Assembly (NCBI RefSeq): GCF_022846615.1
Contig: NZ_AP025637.1
Coordinates: forward strand, 2,257,001 to 2,321,000
Reading direction: 5' to 3'
Source: Roseomonas fluvialis
GTDB taxonomy: Bacteria; Pseudomonadota; Alphaproteobacteria; Acetobacterales; Acetobacteraceae
Length of the DNA stretch: 64,000 nt
The notes under the pieces were generated by a model. It did not search any database and had not been told where the DNA came from. It worked only from the letters and a program-made list of their open reading frames with translations. Shown piece after piece: positions 32,423-41,210 of the stretch (position 1 is the first letter of the stretch; every line of letters starts with the position of its first letter). The translations under genes were made by a program, and so were the position numbers.

Positions 32423-33403
32423 ATGGCCGAATACCAAAACATCTTCACCCGGGTGCAGGTCCGCGGACCAACACCCTACCCGGGCATCCCGCTCGGTCCC
32501 GATAACGACGCCCGCGACGGCAAGCCGACGGAAGTTCACCTGTTCGGCCGGCTGGGCGATGCGCAGATCGGGCCGATCTACCTTGGCTACACCGGCATCC
32601 TGTCGCTGCTGTTCGGGTTCATCGCCTTCGAGATCATCGGCCTGAACATGCTGGCCTCGGTGAACTGGAACCCGGTGCAGTTCGTCCGCCAGCTGTTCTG
32701 GCTGGCACTCGAACCGCCTGGCCCGCAGCACGGTCTGCGCTTCCCGCCGATGCGCGAAGGCGGCTGGTGGCTGGTCGCCGGCTTCTTCCTGACGCTGTCG
32801 ATCCTGCTGTGGTGGGTGCGCACCTATCGCCGCGCACGTGCCCTCGGCATGGGCACGCATGTGGCCTGGGCCTTCGCCGCTGCCATCTGGCTGTACCTGG
32901 TGCTCGGTTTCATCCGCCCGATCGCCATGGGCTCCTGGAGCGAGGCGGTGCCCTTCGGCATCTTCCCGCACCTCGACTGGACCGCGGCCTTCTCCATCCG
33001 GTACGGGAACCTGTTCTACAACCCGTTCCACGCGCTCAGCATCGTCTTCCTCTACGGTTCGACCCTGCTGTTTGCGATGCATGGTGCCACGATCCTCGCG
33101 TTGGGCCGCTACGGCGGCGAGCGTGAGATCGAACTGACGCTGAACCGCGGCACCGCAGCCGAACGCGGTGGCCTGTTCTGGCGCTGGACGATGGGCTTCA
33201 ACGCCACCTTCGAGAGCATCCATCGCTGGGCCTGGTGGTTTGCCGTGCTCTGCCCCATCGCGGGCGGCATCGGGATCCTGCTGACCGGCACCGTGGTCGA
33301 CAATTGGTACATCTGGGCCGTCGATCGCCACTTCGCCCCTGCCTACCCGACGCCGTGGCCGGCGACGGTCGATCCTTCCATCACGCAGGGAGCGGCGCGA
33401 TGA
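32423..33403 (+). CDS. pufM: Reaction centre subunit M
   Basis: This 326-residue protein is the M subunit of the reaction centre. [16 protein letters not shown] is the usual start. Special-pair and accessory pigment ligands lie in [26 protein letters not shown]; the iron ligands include the histidine in [13 protein letters not shown], the glutamate in the GGEREIEL loop and the histidine in [11 protein letters not shown]. It has five membrane helices. GGGAAGGAAAGGGC precedes the ATG. The stop overlaps the pufC start by ATGA. Confidence 0.98.
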   Translation: MAEYQNIFTRVQVRGPTPYPGIPLGPDNDARDGKPTEVHLFGRLGDAQIGPIYLGYTGILSLLFGFIAFEIIGLNMLASVNWNPVQFVRQLFWLALEPPGPQHGLRFPPMREGGWWLVAGFFLTLSILLWWVRTYRRARALGMGTHVAWAFAAAIWLYLVLGFIRPIAMGSWSEAVPFGIFPHLDWTAAFSIRYGNLFYNPFHALSIVFLYGSTLLFAMHGATILALGRYGGEREIELTLNRGTAAERGGLFWRWTMGFNATFESIHRWAWWFAVLCPIAGGIGILLTGTVVDNWYIWAVDRHFAPAYPTPWPATVDPSITQGAAR

Positions 33404-34491
33404 GCACCTTCAACCTCAAGGTGGGCGCCGCCGTCGGCGCCCTCGTCCTCGCGGCGATCCTGGTGCCAACCTTCGAACGGCCTCCGGTGGTATCCGTGCA
33501 GAACGGCTTCCGCGGCACGGGCATGGTCCAGGTGGTGAACCCGCGGCTGCGTGCGCCGATCATCGCGGCGAACCAGGTGCCCGAAGCGCCGGAGGCGGCC
33601 GACAATGACGGCGACCGCGCCAGCACGATCTACCAGAACGTCCAGCTGCTGGGCGACCTGTCGAACGCCCAGTTCCTGCGCATCATGCAGGCGATGACGG
33701 AGTGGGTGGTCCCGCAGGAGGTGCGCGACGCCGGCAATGGCTGCGCCTACTGCCACAATGTCGAGAACATGGCCTCGGACGAGGTCTACACGAAGGTGGT
33801 CTCGCGCCGGATGCTGCAGATGGTGCGTACCATCAACAACCATCCGCATGTGGGGCAGACCGGTGTCACCTGCTACACCTGCCACCGCGGCCGGCCCGTG
33901 CCTGCCGAGGTGTGGTCCACGCCGATGCTGCCCACGCACGGGCTGCAGGCGCAGACTGGCCAGAACCGCGTCTCGCCGGCAGCGGGGTCTTCCTCGATGC
34001 CGGTCGATCCCTACTCGCCCTACCTGCTGGGGGACCAGAACATCCGCGTGATCAGCCAGACTTCGCTGCCGCGGTACAACACCACCAGCATCCAGCAGAC
34101 CGAAGGCACCTACGCGCTGATGATGCACATGTCCTCGAGCCTCGGGGCCAATTGCACCTTCTGTCACAACAGCCGTTCCTTCGCGAACTGGGATGGCAGC
34201 CCCCCGCAGCGCGCGACTGCCTGGCACGGCATCCGAATGGTGCGCGAGGTGAACACCTCCTACATCGTGCCGCTCACGCCGCTTTGGGCGGCCCATCCGA
34301 ACGGCCCGCCGGAAGCCGGGCCGCGCGTGGCTCGCCTTGGTCCGACGGGCGACGCTCTCAAGGTCAATTGTGCGACTTGCCATCGGGGTCTGAACCGCCC
34401 GCTCAACGGCGCCCCGATGCTCCAGGACTATCCCGAACTGCGTGCAATCAGCGGCGGACCTGCCAGGTCGGCAGCTCTCGTTCCGCAGTGA
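33400..34491 (+). CDS. pufC: Reaction-centre tetraheme cytochrome c subunit
   Basis: This 363-residue periplasmic cytochrome re-reduces the photo-oxidised special pair. Four CxxCH heme motifs are present, starting at residues 115 (CAYCH), 158 (CYTCH), 252 (CTFCH) and 324 (CATCH), arranged in two pairs as in the family; methionine sixth ligands are likely in the MLQMVRTIN and MMHMSSSLG helices. A hydrophobic N-terminal segment (residues 8-23) lacks a lipobox cysteine, so the protein is probably held by an uncleaved helix rather than a lipid. A strong terminator follows the stop. Confidence 0.97.
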   Translation: MSTFNLKVGAAVGALVLAAILVPTFERPPVVSVQNGFRGTGMVQVVNPRLRAPIIAANQVPEAPEAADNDGDRASTIYQNVQLLGDLSNAQFLRIMQAMTEWVVPQEVRDAGNGCAYCHNVENMASDEVYTKVVSRRMLQMVRTINNHPHVGQTGVTCYTCHRGRPVPAEVWSTPMLPTHGLQAQTGQNRVSPAAGSSSMPVDPYSPYLLGDQNIRVISQTSLPRYNTTSIQQTEGTYALMMHMSSSLGANCTFCHNSRSFANWDGSPPQRATAWHGIRMVREVNTSYIVPLTPLWAAHPNGPPEAGPRVARLGPTGDALKVNCATCHRGLNRPLNGAPMLQDYPELRAISGGPARSAALVPQ

Positions 34492-34535
34492 TTACGGCGG
34501 CGGCGCCACTCCCCGGTCGCCGCCGGGGATAGGTA

Positions 34536-34569
34536 GGGGGAGCGGCATTGTCCGCTCCCCCCTTTTTTT
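34536..34569 (+). terminator. Intrinsic terminator after pufC
   Basis: GGGGGAGCGG (34536-34545) pairs perfectly with CCGCTCCCCC (34552-34561) around the loop CATTGT, followed by a run of seven T from 34563. A second, weaker stem, CCCCGG/CCGGGG (34511-34528), precedes it. The terminator ends 18 bases before crtI, leaving no room for a promoter, so crtI expression must depend on read-through or on a promoter overlapping the hairpin. Confidence 0.85.
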
Positions 34570-34587
34570 CTTCCGGAGGGTTGCGGC

Positions 34588-36126
34588 ATGGCACGCGACG
34601 GCAACGAGACACCACGCGACGGCCGGCCGCATGCGGTGGTGATCGGCTCCGGCTTCGGTGGCCTCGCCGCCGCGATCCGGCTCGGCGCCCGCGGCTGGCG
34701 CGTGACGGTGCTTGAAAAGCTCGATGCCCCCGGCGGGCGCGCCTATGTGTTCCGCCAGGACGGCTTCACCTTCGATGCCGGCCCCACCATCATCACCGCG
34801 CCCTACCTGCTCGAGGAACTCTGGACGCTGGCAGGGCGGCGCCTGTCCGACGATGTCGACCTGCGCGAGATGAACCCGTTCTATTTCATCCGCTTCGACG
34901 ACGGCACCGTCATGCGCTGTTCTGCCGACCTCGAGGCCACGCGCGCCGAGATCCGCCGCATCGCGCCCGAGGACCTCGCCGGCTTCGAGCGCTTCATCCT
35001 CGAGAGCGAGAAGATCTACAAGGTCGCCTTCGAGGAACTTGCCGATCGCCCCTTCCACCGCTTCGGCACGCTGCTGAAGGCCGCGCCGGACATGATCCGG
35101 CTGCAGGGGTACCGAACCGTCTATTCGCGGGTCAGCGACTACTTCAGCAACGAGAAGCTGCGCATCGCCTTCTCCTTTCATCCGCTGCTGATCGGCGGCA
35201 ATCCGCTGACCACCACGGCCTATTACTGCCTGATCGCGCATCTCGAGCGCATGCACGGCGTGCACTACGCGATGGGCGGCATGGGTTCACTGGTGACCGG
35301 CATGGCCGGGCTGATCGACCGGCTCGGTGGCACGCTGCGCTGCAATGCCGAGGTGGCGCGGATCGAGGTTGCCGACGGACGCGCGACCGGCGTAACGCTC
35401 GCCTCGGGCGAACGCATCGACGCCGACATCGTCGTCTCCAACGCCGATGTCGCCTGGACCTATTCGAAGCTGCTCGGCCACCACAAGCGGCGCCGCTGGA
35501 CCGACCGCAAGATCGCGCGCGCGCGCTATTCCATGAGCCTCTTTGTCTGGTACTTCGGCACCAGGCGTCGCTACGAGGACGTGTACCACCACACCATGGT
35601 GCTCGGCCCACGCTACGGCGAATTGCTGCGCGACATCTTCACCCGCAAGCGCCTCGCTGACGACTTCAGCCTCTATCTGCACCGCCCTTCGGCCACCGAC
35701 CCGTCGCTGGCGCCGGAAGGCTGCGATTCCTTCTACGTGCTCGCACCCGTGCCGCATCTGGGCAGCGGTACCGACTGGGCGCGTCACGCCGAACCCTATC
35801 GCGCCGCCATCCAGAAGCGCCTGGAGGAGACCGTGCTGCCCGGCCTGGGCGATGCACTCGTGACCTCGCGCGTGATGACGCCGCAGGATTTTCGCGACCG
35901 GCTGCTCTCGGTCAACGGCGCGGCCTTCGCGCTGGAGCCGCAGCTGTTCCAGAGCGCCTGGTTCCGCCCGCACAATGTCAGCGAGGAAGTGACGAACCTG
36001 TTCCTGGTGGGTGCCGGCACACACCCGGGCGCGGGTGTGCCGGGGGTGATTTCCTCGGCCAAGCTGCTCGACCAGGTTGTGCCGGAAGGCGCGGCCTGGA
36101 ACGCCGCGGCGGCCGCGCTGCGCTGA
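34588..36126 (+). CDS. crtI: Phytoene desaturase CrtI
   Basis: This 512-residue FAD-dependent desaturase introduces three or four double bonds into phytoene to give neurosporene or lycopene. The FAD-binding motif is VVIGSGFGGLAAAIRLGARG near residue 17, followed by LEKLDAPGGRAYVF. The segment GFTFDAGPTIITAPYLLEELW is typical, as is the C-terminal LVGAGTHPGAGVPGVISSAK. The ribosome-binding site CGGAGGG lies just after the terminator T-run. It is separated from its usual partner crtB. It differs from CrtD, encoded opposite, by length and N-terminal motif. Confidence 0.95.
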   Translation: MARDGNETPRDGRPHAVVIGSGFGGLAAAIRLGARGWRVTVLEKLDAPGGRAYVFRQDGFTFDAGPTIITAPYLLEELWTLAGRRLSDDVDLREMNPFYFIRFDDGTVMRCSADLEATRAEIRRIAPEDLAGFERFILESEKIYKVAFEELADRPFHRFGTLLKAAPDMIRLQGYRTVYSRVSDYFSNEKLRIAFSFHPLLIGGNPLTTTAYYCLIAHLERMHGVHYAMGGMGSLVTGMAGLIDRLGGTLRCNAEVARIEVADGRATGVTLASGERIDADIVVSNADVAWTYSKLLGHHKRRRWTDRKIARARYSMSLFVWYFGTRRRYEDVYHHTMVLGPRYGELLRDIFTRKRLADDFSLYLHRPSATDPSLAPEGCDSFYVLAPVPHLGSGTDWARHAEPYRAAIQKRLEETVLPGLGDALVTSRVMTPQDFRDRLLSVNGAAFALEPQLFQSAWFRPHNVSEEVTNLFLVGAGTHPGAGVPGVISSAKLLDQVVPEGAAWNAAAAALR

Positions 36127-36274
36127 GCCATCGTCCGGTACCTCGGGGCACGCCCGCGGCGCGCGTCGCGGCCTGTCGCCACAACAGGTTGCGCGGTCCT
36201 GTTCGCAACGCAACGACCACGCGCGAACGACGATCGGGCCTGTTCCGTCGCAGCATCCGGCCGGCGCTATTCCG

Positions 36275-37804
36275 TCAGCGACCGACCTTCATGGCAATGA
36301 CGGTCCGCCGGCGACCTGCGCGGTCCTCGAGAAGGCGCGCCGCCGCAAGCCGCCCCGACATCGTTGCCATCGGCACGCCGGGGCCGGGGTGGACCCCGCC
36401 GCCGGCCAGGTAGAGCCCCGCCACCGCGCTGCGCGCGCCAGGGCGTGCGAAGCTGCCATTGAAGCCATGCCCGAGCCGCCCGTACAGCGCGCCCCCGGTT
36501 GCGGGGAACAGCGCATCGAAGCCGGCGGGCGTCGTCGCGACGGCCGCGCCGTCCTCGCGCCGAATGGTCAGCCCGCAGTCGCGCAGCAGGGCAAAGGCGT
36601 GCCCGGCCACGACCTCGGTTGCCGTCGCGTCCATCGGGGCGCGGTCGCCATCGGGCGGGGCGTTCACCAGCACCAGCAGGCGTTCGCGCGCACCCGGGGC
36701 AGGGCGGTCGATGCCGCCGCGATCCTGCGCGCAGATATAGACGGTCGGGGTCGGGACGATCGCGCGGCGGCGGAAGATCGTCTCGAATTCCGCGCGATAG
36801 TCCTCGGCGAAGAAGACGTTGTGGTGATCGAGCGTGAAGCCCTCGGTCGGCGCATGTACGCACCAGGTCACGGCGGACAGGGTGCGCGCCTCGCGCGGCA
36901 CGGGGTCCGTCGCGGGTCGCGCGGCATCGCCGAGCAGCCCCGCCGCAAGCGCATCCGGCGCGCCGTTGAACACCACGGCATCGGCCTCGATGCGTTCGCC
37001 ATCGGCGAGGTCCACGCCCGTTGCGCGGCCACGCTCGACGCGAATGCGCTGCACCTGCGTGCCAAAGCGGAACACCGCACCCTGCGATTCCGCGAGGCCG
37101 CGCACGGCCTCCGCCACGCGGCGCATGCCCCCCTTCACGAGCCAGACGCCCTCCTGCTCGACATGCGCGATCAGCATCAGCGTGGCCGGTGCCAGGAAGG
37201 GCGAGCAGCCGACATAGGTCGCGTAGCGCGCGAACAATTGCCGCAGCCGCTGGTCTGCGAAGTGTTCTCCCAGCGCGTTCCACAGCGTCGCGAAAGGCGA
37301 GGTGCGCACCAGGCTGTCCACATGCGCGAAGCCGATGCGTCGCACCAGGTCGAATTGCGAGGGGCGTTCGGAGGCAATGAAGGGCCCGACCAGCGTGCGG
37401 TAGATGCCCTGCGCGCGCGTGCAGAAGGCGCGGTAGGCCGCTGCCTCGCGCGCGCCGGCGAAGTCGCCGATCGCCTCGGCCGAACGCCCGACGTCGGCGA
37501 ACAGGTCGAGCCGGCCGCCGCGGCGCCAGGCGTGCCGTGCGAGGATGTCCGCCTTGTGCAGGGTCAGGTGATCCTCGACCCGCTGCCCGGCATCGCCGAA
37601 CAGCCCGTCGAAGATCCATTTCATTGTGAAGACCGTGGGGCCGCCATCGATGCCGACGTCATCCACCTCGATGCGGCGCATCTTGCCGCCGGGCGCGTCG
37701 GCGCGGTCCAGCACCGTCACGCGCGCACCGCGCCGCGCCAGGTCGGCCGCGGCCGCGAGCCCGCCCATGCCCGCGCCGACCACGATGACGCGCGGCTCGG
37801 GCAT
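36275..37804 (-). CDS. crtD: Hydroxyneurosporene/methoxyneurosporene C3,4-desaturase CrtD
   Basis: This 509-residue FAD-dependent desaturase introduces the C3,4 double bond after CrtC hydration in the spheroidene/spirilloxanthin pathway. The FAD motif is VVGAGMGGLAAAADLARRGARV, with GIDGGPTVFTMKWIFDGLF a CrtD-type variant of the substrate region, and LAGGGVHPGPGVPMATMSGRLAA near the C-terminus. It runs convergent to crtI across a 148-base gap that holds no clear terminator. The gene immediately upstream encodes a small membrane protein with a six-base gap, so both are probably co-transcribed from the palindrome region at 38586-38605. Confidence 0.92.
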   Translation of the reverse strand: MPEPRVIVVGAGMGGLAAAADLARRGARVTVLDRADAPGGKMRRIEVDDVGIDGGPTVFTMKWIFDGLFGDAGQRVEDHLTLHKADILARHAWRRGGRLDLFADVGRSAEAIGDFAGAREAAAYRAFCTRAQGIYRTLVGPFIASERPSQFDLVRRIGFAHVDSLVRTSPFATLWNALGEHFADQRLRQLFARYATYVGCSPFLAPATLMLIAHVEQEGVWLVKGGMRRVAEAVRGLAESQGAVFRFGTQVQRIRVERGRATGVDLADGERIEADAVVFNGAPDALAAGLLGDAARPATDPVPREARTLSAVTWCVHAPTEGFTLDHHNVFFAEDYRAEFETIFRRRAIVPTPTVYICAQDRGGIDRPAPGARERLLVLVNAPPDGDRAPMDATATEVVAGHAFALLRDCGLTIRREDGAAVATTPAGFDALFPATGGALYGRLGHGFNGSFARPGARSAVAGLYLAGGGVHPGPGVPMATMSGRLAAARLLEDRAGRRRTVIAMKVGR

Positions 37805-37810
37805 GGCGCC

Positions 37811-38548
37811 TCAGGCAGGGACGGCGCGGCGAGCGGCGAATTGCCGATCCACCGCGCGCCAGTGCCACAGGATGATGCCGATGCCCGTCGCGCAGGGAAT
37901 CGCCCACATGATGGGATGCAGCGCCAGTTCGGGCAGGACGCGCACCGACCCGAAGGCCATGAAGGCCGTGTAGACCGAGATGCCAGCCCCGACCAACGCC
38001 TTCACGTGTTCCTTCAACCAGTAGGTCGGGCCTGGCGAGGCGGCCCAGAGGAAGCGCAGGTTCGTCACCACCGTCGCGACGCCCACCACCGCAATGCCGT
38101 ACATCAGCGGCTGCGCGATCAGCCATCCCTGCAGCGCGCAGTTCAGCGAGGCGATCAGCAGCAGGTATTGCAGCGCGATGTTGAGCGGCGTGCGGTTGCG
38201 CTCATGCGCACCGCGCTTGTTCAGCACCGCGAGCCAGCCATACCAGGCGAGGTTCACCGTCAGCAGCCCCGTGGTCAGCATCATCCAGCCAAAGATGCCG
38301 CGCAGGAAGGCGTCGTCGAAGCGCCCCTCGAGATGCGGATGCGTACCGATTGGGTCTATCAGCGTCAGGCTCGCCATGCACATCGCGAGGCACCCGGTGA
38401 TCAGCATGCAGCGGTTAAAGAGCCGCCCCCACCAGCGGTGATTGGCACCGCCCTTGCGCCCAATCACCGGGACCCAGAAGGCGATCGCGCCGGTCGCGCC
38501 CGTCACGATGTGGGCGGCAACCAGGCTATGGAACAGGAGCAGTTCCAT
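37811..38548 (-). CDS. DUF2306-like integral membrane protein upstream of crtD
   Basis: This 245-residue protein has about seven hydrophobic helices and no known enzymatic motif. The N-terminus LLLFHSLVAAHIVTGATGAIAF and the loop KGGANHRWWGRLFNRCMLITG, with the HxxxGR pattern, resemble DUF2306 predicted membrane proteins; I am moderately sure. The ATG at 38548 begins the conserved region; the frame stays open to 38695, but that part crosses the divergent promoter. It sits six bases before crtD. A role in carotenoid handling or membrane redox is suggested only by position. Confidence 0.65.
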   Translation of the reverse strand: MELLLFHSLVAAHIVTGATGAIAFWVPVIGRKGGANHRWWGRLFNRCMLITGCLAMCMASLTLIDPIGTHPHLEGRFDDAFLRGIFGWMMLTTGLLTVNLAWYGWLAVLNKRGAHERNRTPLNIALQYLLLIASLNCALQGWLIAQPLMYGIAVVGVATVVTNLRFLWAASPGPTYWLKEHVKALVGAGISVYTAFMAFGSVRVLPELALHPIMWAIPCATGIGIILWHWRAVDRQFAARRAVPA

Positions 38549-38585
38549 CCTCGATGGCCCTCGCGCTACTGCCCGACAATCGACC

Positions 38586-38605
38586 TTGACAGATGGTGCT
38601 GTCAA
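38586..38605. promoter_or_regulatory. Divergent TTGACA-N8-TGTCAA palindrome between the crtD and P450 operons
   Basis: A perfect 20-base palindrome with eight spacer bases lies in the divergent gap. Read outward, each arm is a consensus -35 hexamer, one for each direction; a leftward GATTGT at 18 bases could be a -10, while none is clear rightward. The half-sites are the same pentamers as in PpsR operators, but in reversed order (TGACA then TGTCA), so it does not fit TGT-N12-ACA. Confidence 0.5.
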
Positions 38606-38682
38606 GCAAACCAATGGCGGCGCTGCAAGGGATACGGGCAGGTCGTGAAGCGACCCGACACTGGCGCGAAAGCGCATCGGCC

Positions 38683-40065
38683 ATGAGCGCCGCATTCATG
38701 GACAGCGTTGCGCCATGGGCGCCCTTCGAACCGCCGCATCCGCGGTCGTTGCCGGCCGTGGTCGCGCTGATTCGCGCGATGCTGGAAGGCGAGGGCAACC
38801 TGCTCGGCCTCCTGCCGGCACAGGCGTACCGCATGCCGATCGGCCCGCTGGGGTGGTCGCGACGATCGACCATCATCGTGAACCGGCCGGATCTGGTGCG
38901 CCACGTGCTTTCGGATCCCGAAGGGATCTATCCGAAATCAGACCTGATGGTGGAGGCGCTGGACCCGCTGATCGGCGATTCGATCTTCGTCTCCTCCGGT
39001 GACACCTGGCGGCGCCAGCGCGAAATGATCGATCCCGCGCTGACCATGATGCGCGTGAACCGTGCCTTTCCCGCCATGGAGGCCGGCGCGGCCGCCACCG
39101 AGGAGACGCTGGCGCGGGCGGACAAGCCCATCTCGCTCGACCTGATGATGAGCCACCTCACGGCCGACATCATCTGCCGCACGGTCTTCTCCACCAGCCT
39201 GGAGAGCCAGGTCGCGCACGAGGTGTTCGACGCCTTCACCGACTTCGAACGCTCGGTCGCGCAGGTGGAGATCCGGCGCCTCATCATGGACCGCGCCTGG
39301 ACGCGCATTCCGCAGAAGCAACATGTGCTCGACGCCTGCACGCTGATCCGCGGCCATCTGGGCGCGCTGCTGGACACGCATCTCGAAGCCGGCGCGTCCT
39401 TCGACGACATCTGCGCCGCGGTGATCGAGGCGCGCGACATCGAGGGCCGCGCCTTCACGCGCAAGGAACTGATTGACCAGCTCGGCGTGCTGTTCCTCGC
39501 GGGGCACGAGACCAGCGCCAGCGCGCTGACCTGGGTGTTCTTCATCCTGGCCACGCAGCCCGCGCTGGTCGCACGCCTGCGCGCGGAGGTGCAGGCCGTC
39601 TGTGGCGACGGCCCTGTCACCTTCGAGCAGACGCGCCGGATGCCCTTCATCCGCAATGTTTTCCGCGAGACGCTCCGGCTGTATCCGCCCATCACCTTCC
39701 TGCCGCGCGTGGCGAACGAGGCGACCTCGCTCGATGGGTACCGCATCAGGCGCGGCGCGCTGGTCATGGTCGCACCCTGGGTGTTGCACCGGCACCAATC
39801 CTACTGGCGCAACCCACATCTGTTCGACCCGGACCGCTTCGACCGCGAGGCCGAGATGACCGCGGGCGCCTATATCCCTTTCGGCATCGGCCCGCGCGTA
39901 TGCGCCGGCGCCGCCTTCGCGCAGGTCGAAGCCGTGCTGTTGGTCGCGCGCCTGTTCCGCCGCTTCGACTTCCATGTCGCGGCACCCGAGGCGGTGCGCC
40001 CAGCCGCGCGGCTGACGACCCGCCCGGTCGGGCAGATCATGGTCACCGTGACGCCGGCGCGATGA
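38683..40065 (+). CDS. Cytochrome P450 in the carotenoid region
   Basis: This protein of about 461 residues is a heme-thiolate monooxygenase. The I-helix oxygen-activation motif is FLAGHETSASALTW near residue 270, the K-helix ExxR is FRETLRLYPP near residue 328, and the heme-binding loop is FGIGPRVCAGAAFA with the cysteine ligand at residue 407. It lacks a membrane anchor. In-frame ATG codons at 38593, 38614, 38683 and 38698 leave the start uncertain; 38683 keeps it clear of the promoter palindrome. It overlaps the ATP-grasp gene by ATGA. Position between crtD and crtC suggests hydroxylation or oxidation of a carotenoid or its end group, but the substrate is unknown. Confidence 0.88.
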   Translation: MSAAFMDSVAPWAPFEPPHPRSLPAVVALIRAMLEGEGNLLGLLPAQAYRMPIGPLGWSRRSTIIVNRPDLVRHVLSDPEGIYPKSDLMVEALDPLIGDSIFVSSGDTWRRQREMIDPALTMMRVNRAFPAMEAGAAATEETLARADKPISLDLMMSHLTADIICRTVFSTSLESQVAHEVFDAFTDFERSVAQVEIRRLIMDRAWTRIPQKQHVLDACTLIRGHLGALLDTHLEAGASFDDICAAVIEARDIEGRAFTRKELIDQLGVLFLAGHETSASALTWVFFILATQPALVARLRAEVQAVCGDGPVTFEQTRRMPFIRNVFRETLRLYPPITFLPRVANEATSLDGYRIRRGALVMVAPWVLHRHQSYWRNPHLFDPDRFDREAEMTAGAYIPFGIGPRVCAGAAFAQVEAVLLVARLFRRFDFHVAAPEAVRPAARLTTRPVGQIMVTVTPAR

Positions 40066-41210
40066 ACACGGTCCTGCTGACGCTCGGTCGGCTGCCCAAG
40101 GCGCTCGACCTGGCGCGCGCCTTCCATGCCGCCGGCTGGCGCGTGGTGGTGGCGGAACCGTTCAGGCGTCATCTCGTCGGCGCGTCGAACACGGTGGCGC
40201 GCAGCGTGCAGGTCACGGCGCCGGCGCAGGATCGGGAGACCTATCTCTCGGACCTGCTGCGCGTCGTTGCCGAGGAGGATGTAGACCTGGTCGTGCCGGT
40301 CTCGGAGGAGATCGTGCATGTCGCGGCGCTGCATGGCCGCGTACCGGCGCGTACGCGGATCTTCGCCATGCCGCAGGAGGCGGTGCTGGCCGCCCACGAC
40401 AAGGGCCGCTTTGCCGCGCAATCGGCATCCTGGGGATTATCGGTGCCTGCCACGCATCCGCTCGGCAGTGCCGAGGCCGAGGCGCTCGCGCAGCAGCAGG
40501 ACGTGGTGGTGAAGCCGCTGCATGCGTGTTCGGGGCGAGGCGTGCGCATCATCACGCGCGGTGCGGCGCTGCCTGCGCCCGAGACGCCCGCCATCGTACA
40601 GGCCCGCATCCTGGGCCACGAGCGTAGCACCTGTTCGCTGGCCCATGACGGCGTGGTCAGCGGCACCGTCGTCTACCAGGGCGTGATGCAGTCGGGCTCG
40701 GTCAGCATCGCGTTCAAACGGGTAGACGACCCGCTGATCGAAGCCTTCGTGCGCGGCTACGCCGCCGCGACGCGCTGGACGGGCTTCCTGTCCTTCGACT
40801 TCATGCTGGACGAGACGGGCCATCCCTTCGCGATCGAGTGCAACCCGCGCACCACCAGCGGCCTGCACTTCTTCGGTACCGACGACATCGCGCGCGCCGT
40901 GGTCGACCCCGCGCATCCACTGCGCCACCGCCCCGAGACCCGCCTGCAGCAATTCTATTCCTGCCTGACCGAGACGCAGCTCTCGCTGTTCCGTGGCGGT
41001 GGCTTCCTGCCCAAGCTGCGCGCGCTGGTCACGACGCGCGACGTGACCTGGAGCGCGCGCGACCCCATGCCCTTCCTGACCATGACATACACGACCTGGC
41101 CGATCATCCGCGCCGCCATGGCGCAGCGCGCGACTTTCGGGGAGGTCGCGACGCTCGATGTCGGCTGGCGCGCCGAGCACGCCCTCAGCGCAGCGTCCGC
41201 GGCACCCTGA
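40062..41210 (+). CDS. ATP-grasp superfamily ligase
   Basis: This 382-residue protein has the ATP-grasp fold of carboxylate-amine/thiol ligases. The N-terminal pre-ATP-grasp domain reads VLLTLGRLPKALDLARAFHAAGW; the nucleotide-binding region includes DVVVKPLHACSGRGVRI near residue 150, and the Mg-ligand region is FDFMLDETGHPFAIECNPRTTSG near residue 250, with the expected glutamate and asparagine. No carrier-protein or second catalytic domain is present. It is coupled to the P450 gene by ATGA. No carotenoid enzyme known to me belongs to this superfamily, so the product may be an amide- or ester-linked metabolite. Its 3' end overlaps crtC convergently by 26 bases. Confidence 0.85.
   Translation: MNTVLLTLGRLPKALDLARAFHAAGWRVVVAEPFRRHLVGASNTVARSVQVTAPAQDRETYLSDLLRVVAEEDVDLVVPVSEEIVHVAALHGRVPARTRIFAMPQEAVLAAHDKGRFAAQSASWGLSVPATHPLGSAEAEALAQQQDVVVKPLHACSGRGVRIITRGAALPAPETPAIVQARILGHERSTCSLAHDGVVSGTVVYQGVMQSGSVSIAFKRVDDPLIEAFVRGYAAATRWTGFLSFDFMLDETGHPFAIECNPRTTSGLHFFGTDDIARAVVDPAHPLRHRPETRLQQFYSCLTETQLSLFRGGGFLPKLRALVTTRDVTWSARDPMPFLTMTYTTWPIIRAAMAQRATFGEVATLDVGWRAEHALSAASAAP

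Noticed and set aside
38586..38605. Canonical PpsR operator between the crtD and P450 operons
   Set aside because: The half-sites are in the reverse order (TGACA then TGTCA); neither strand gives TGT-N12-ACA, so it was listed only as a palindrome/divergent -35 pair.
36077..38686. 869-codon rightward frame opposite crtD and the DUF2306-like gene
   Set aside because: Low-complexity arginine/alanine/glycine composition; crtD with its FAD motifs explains the region.
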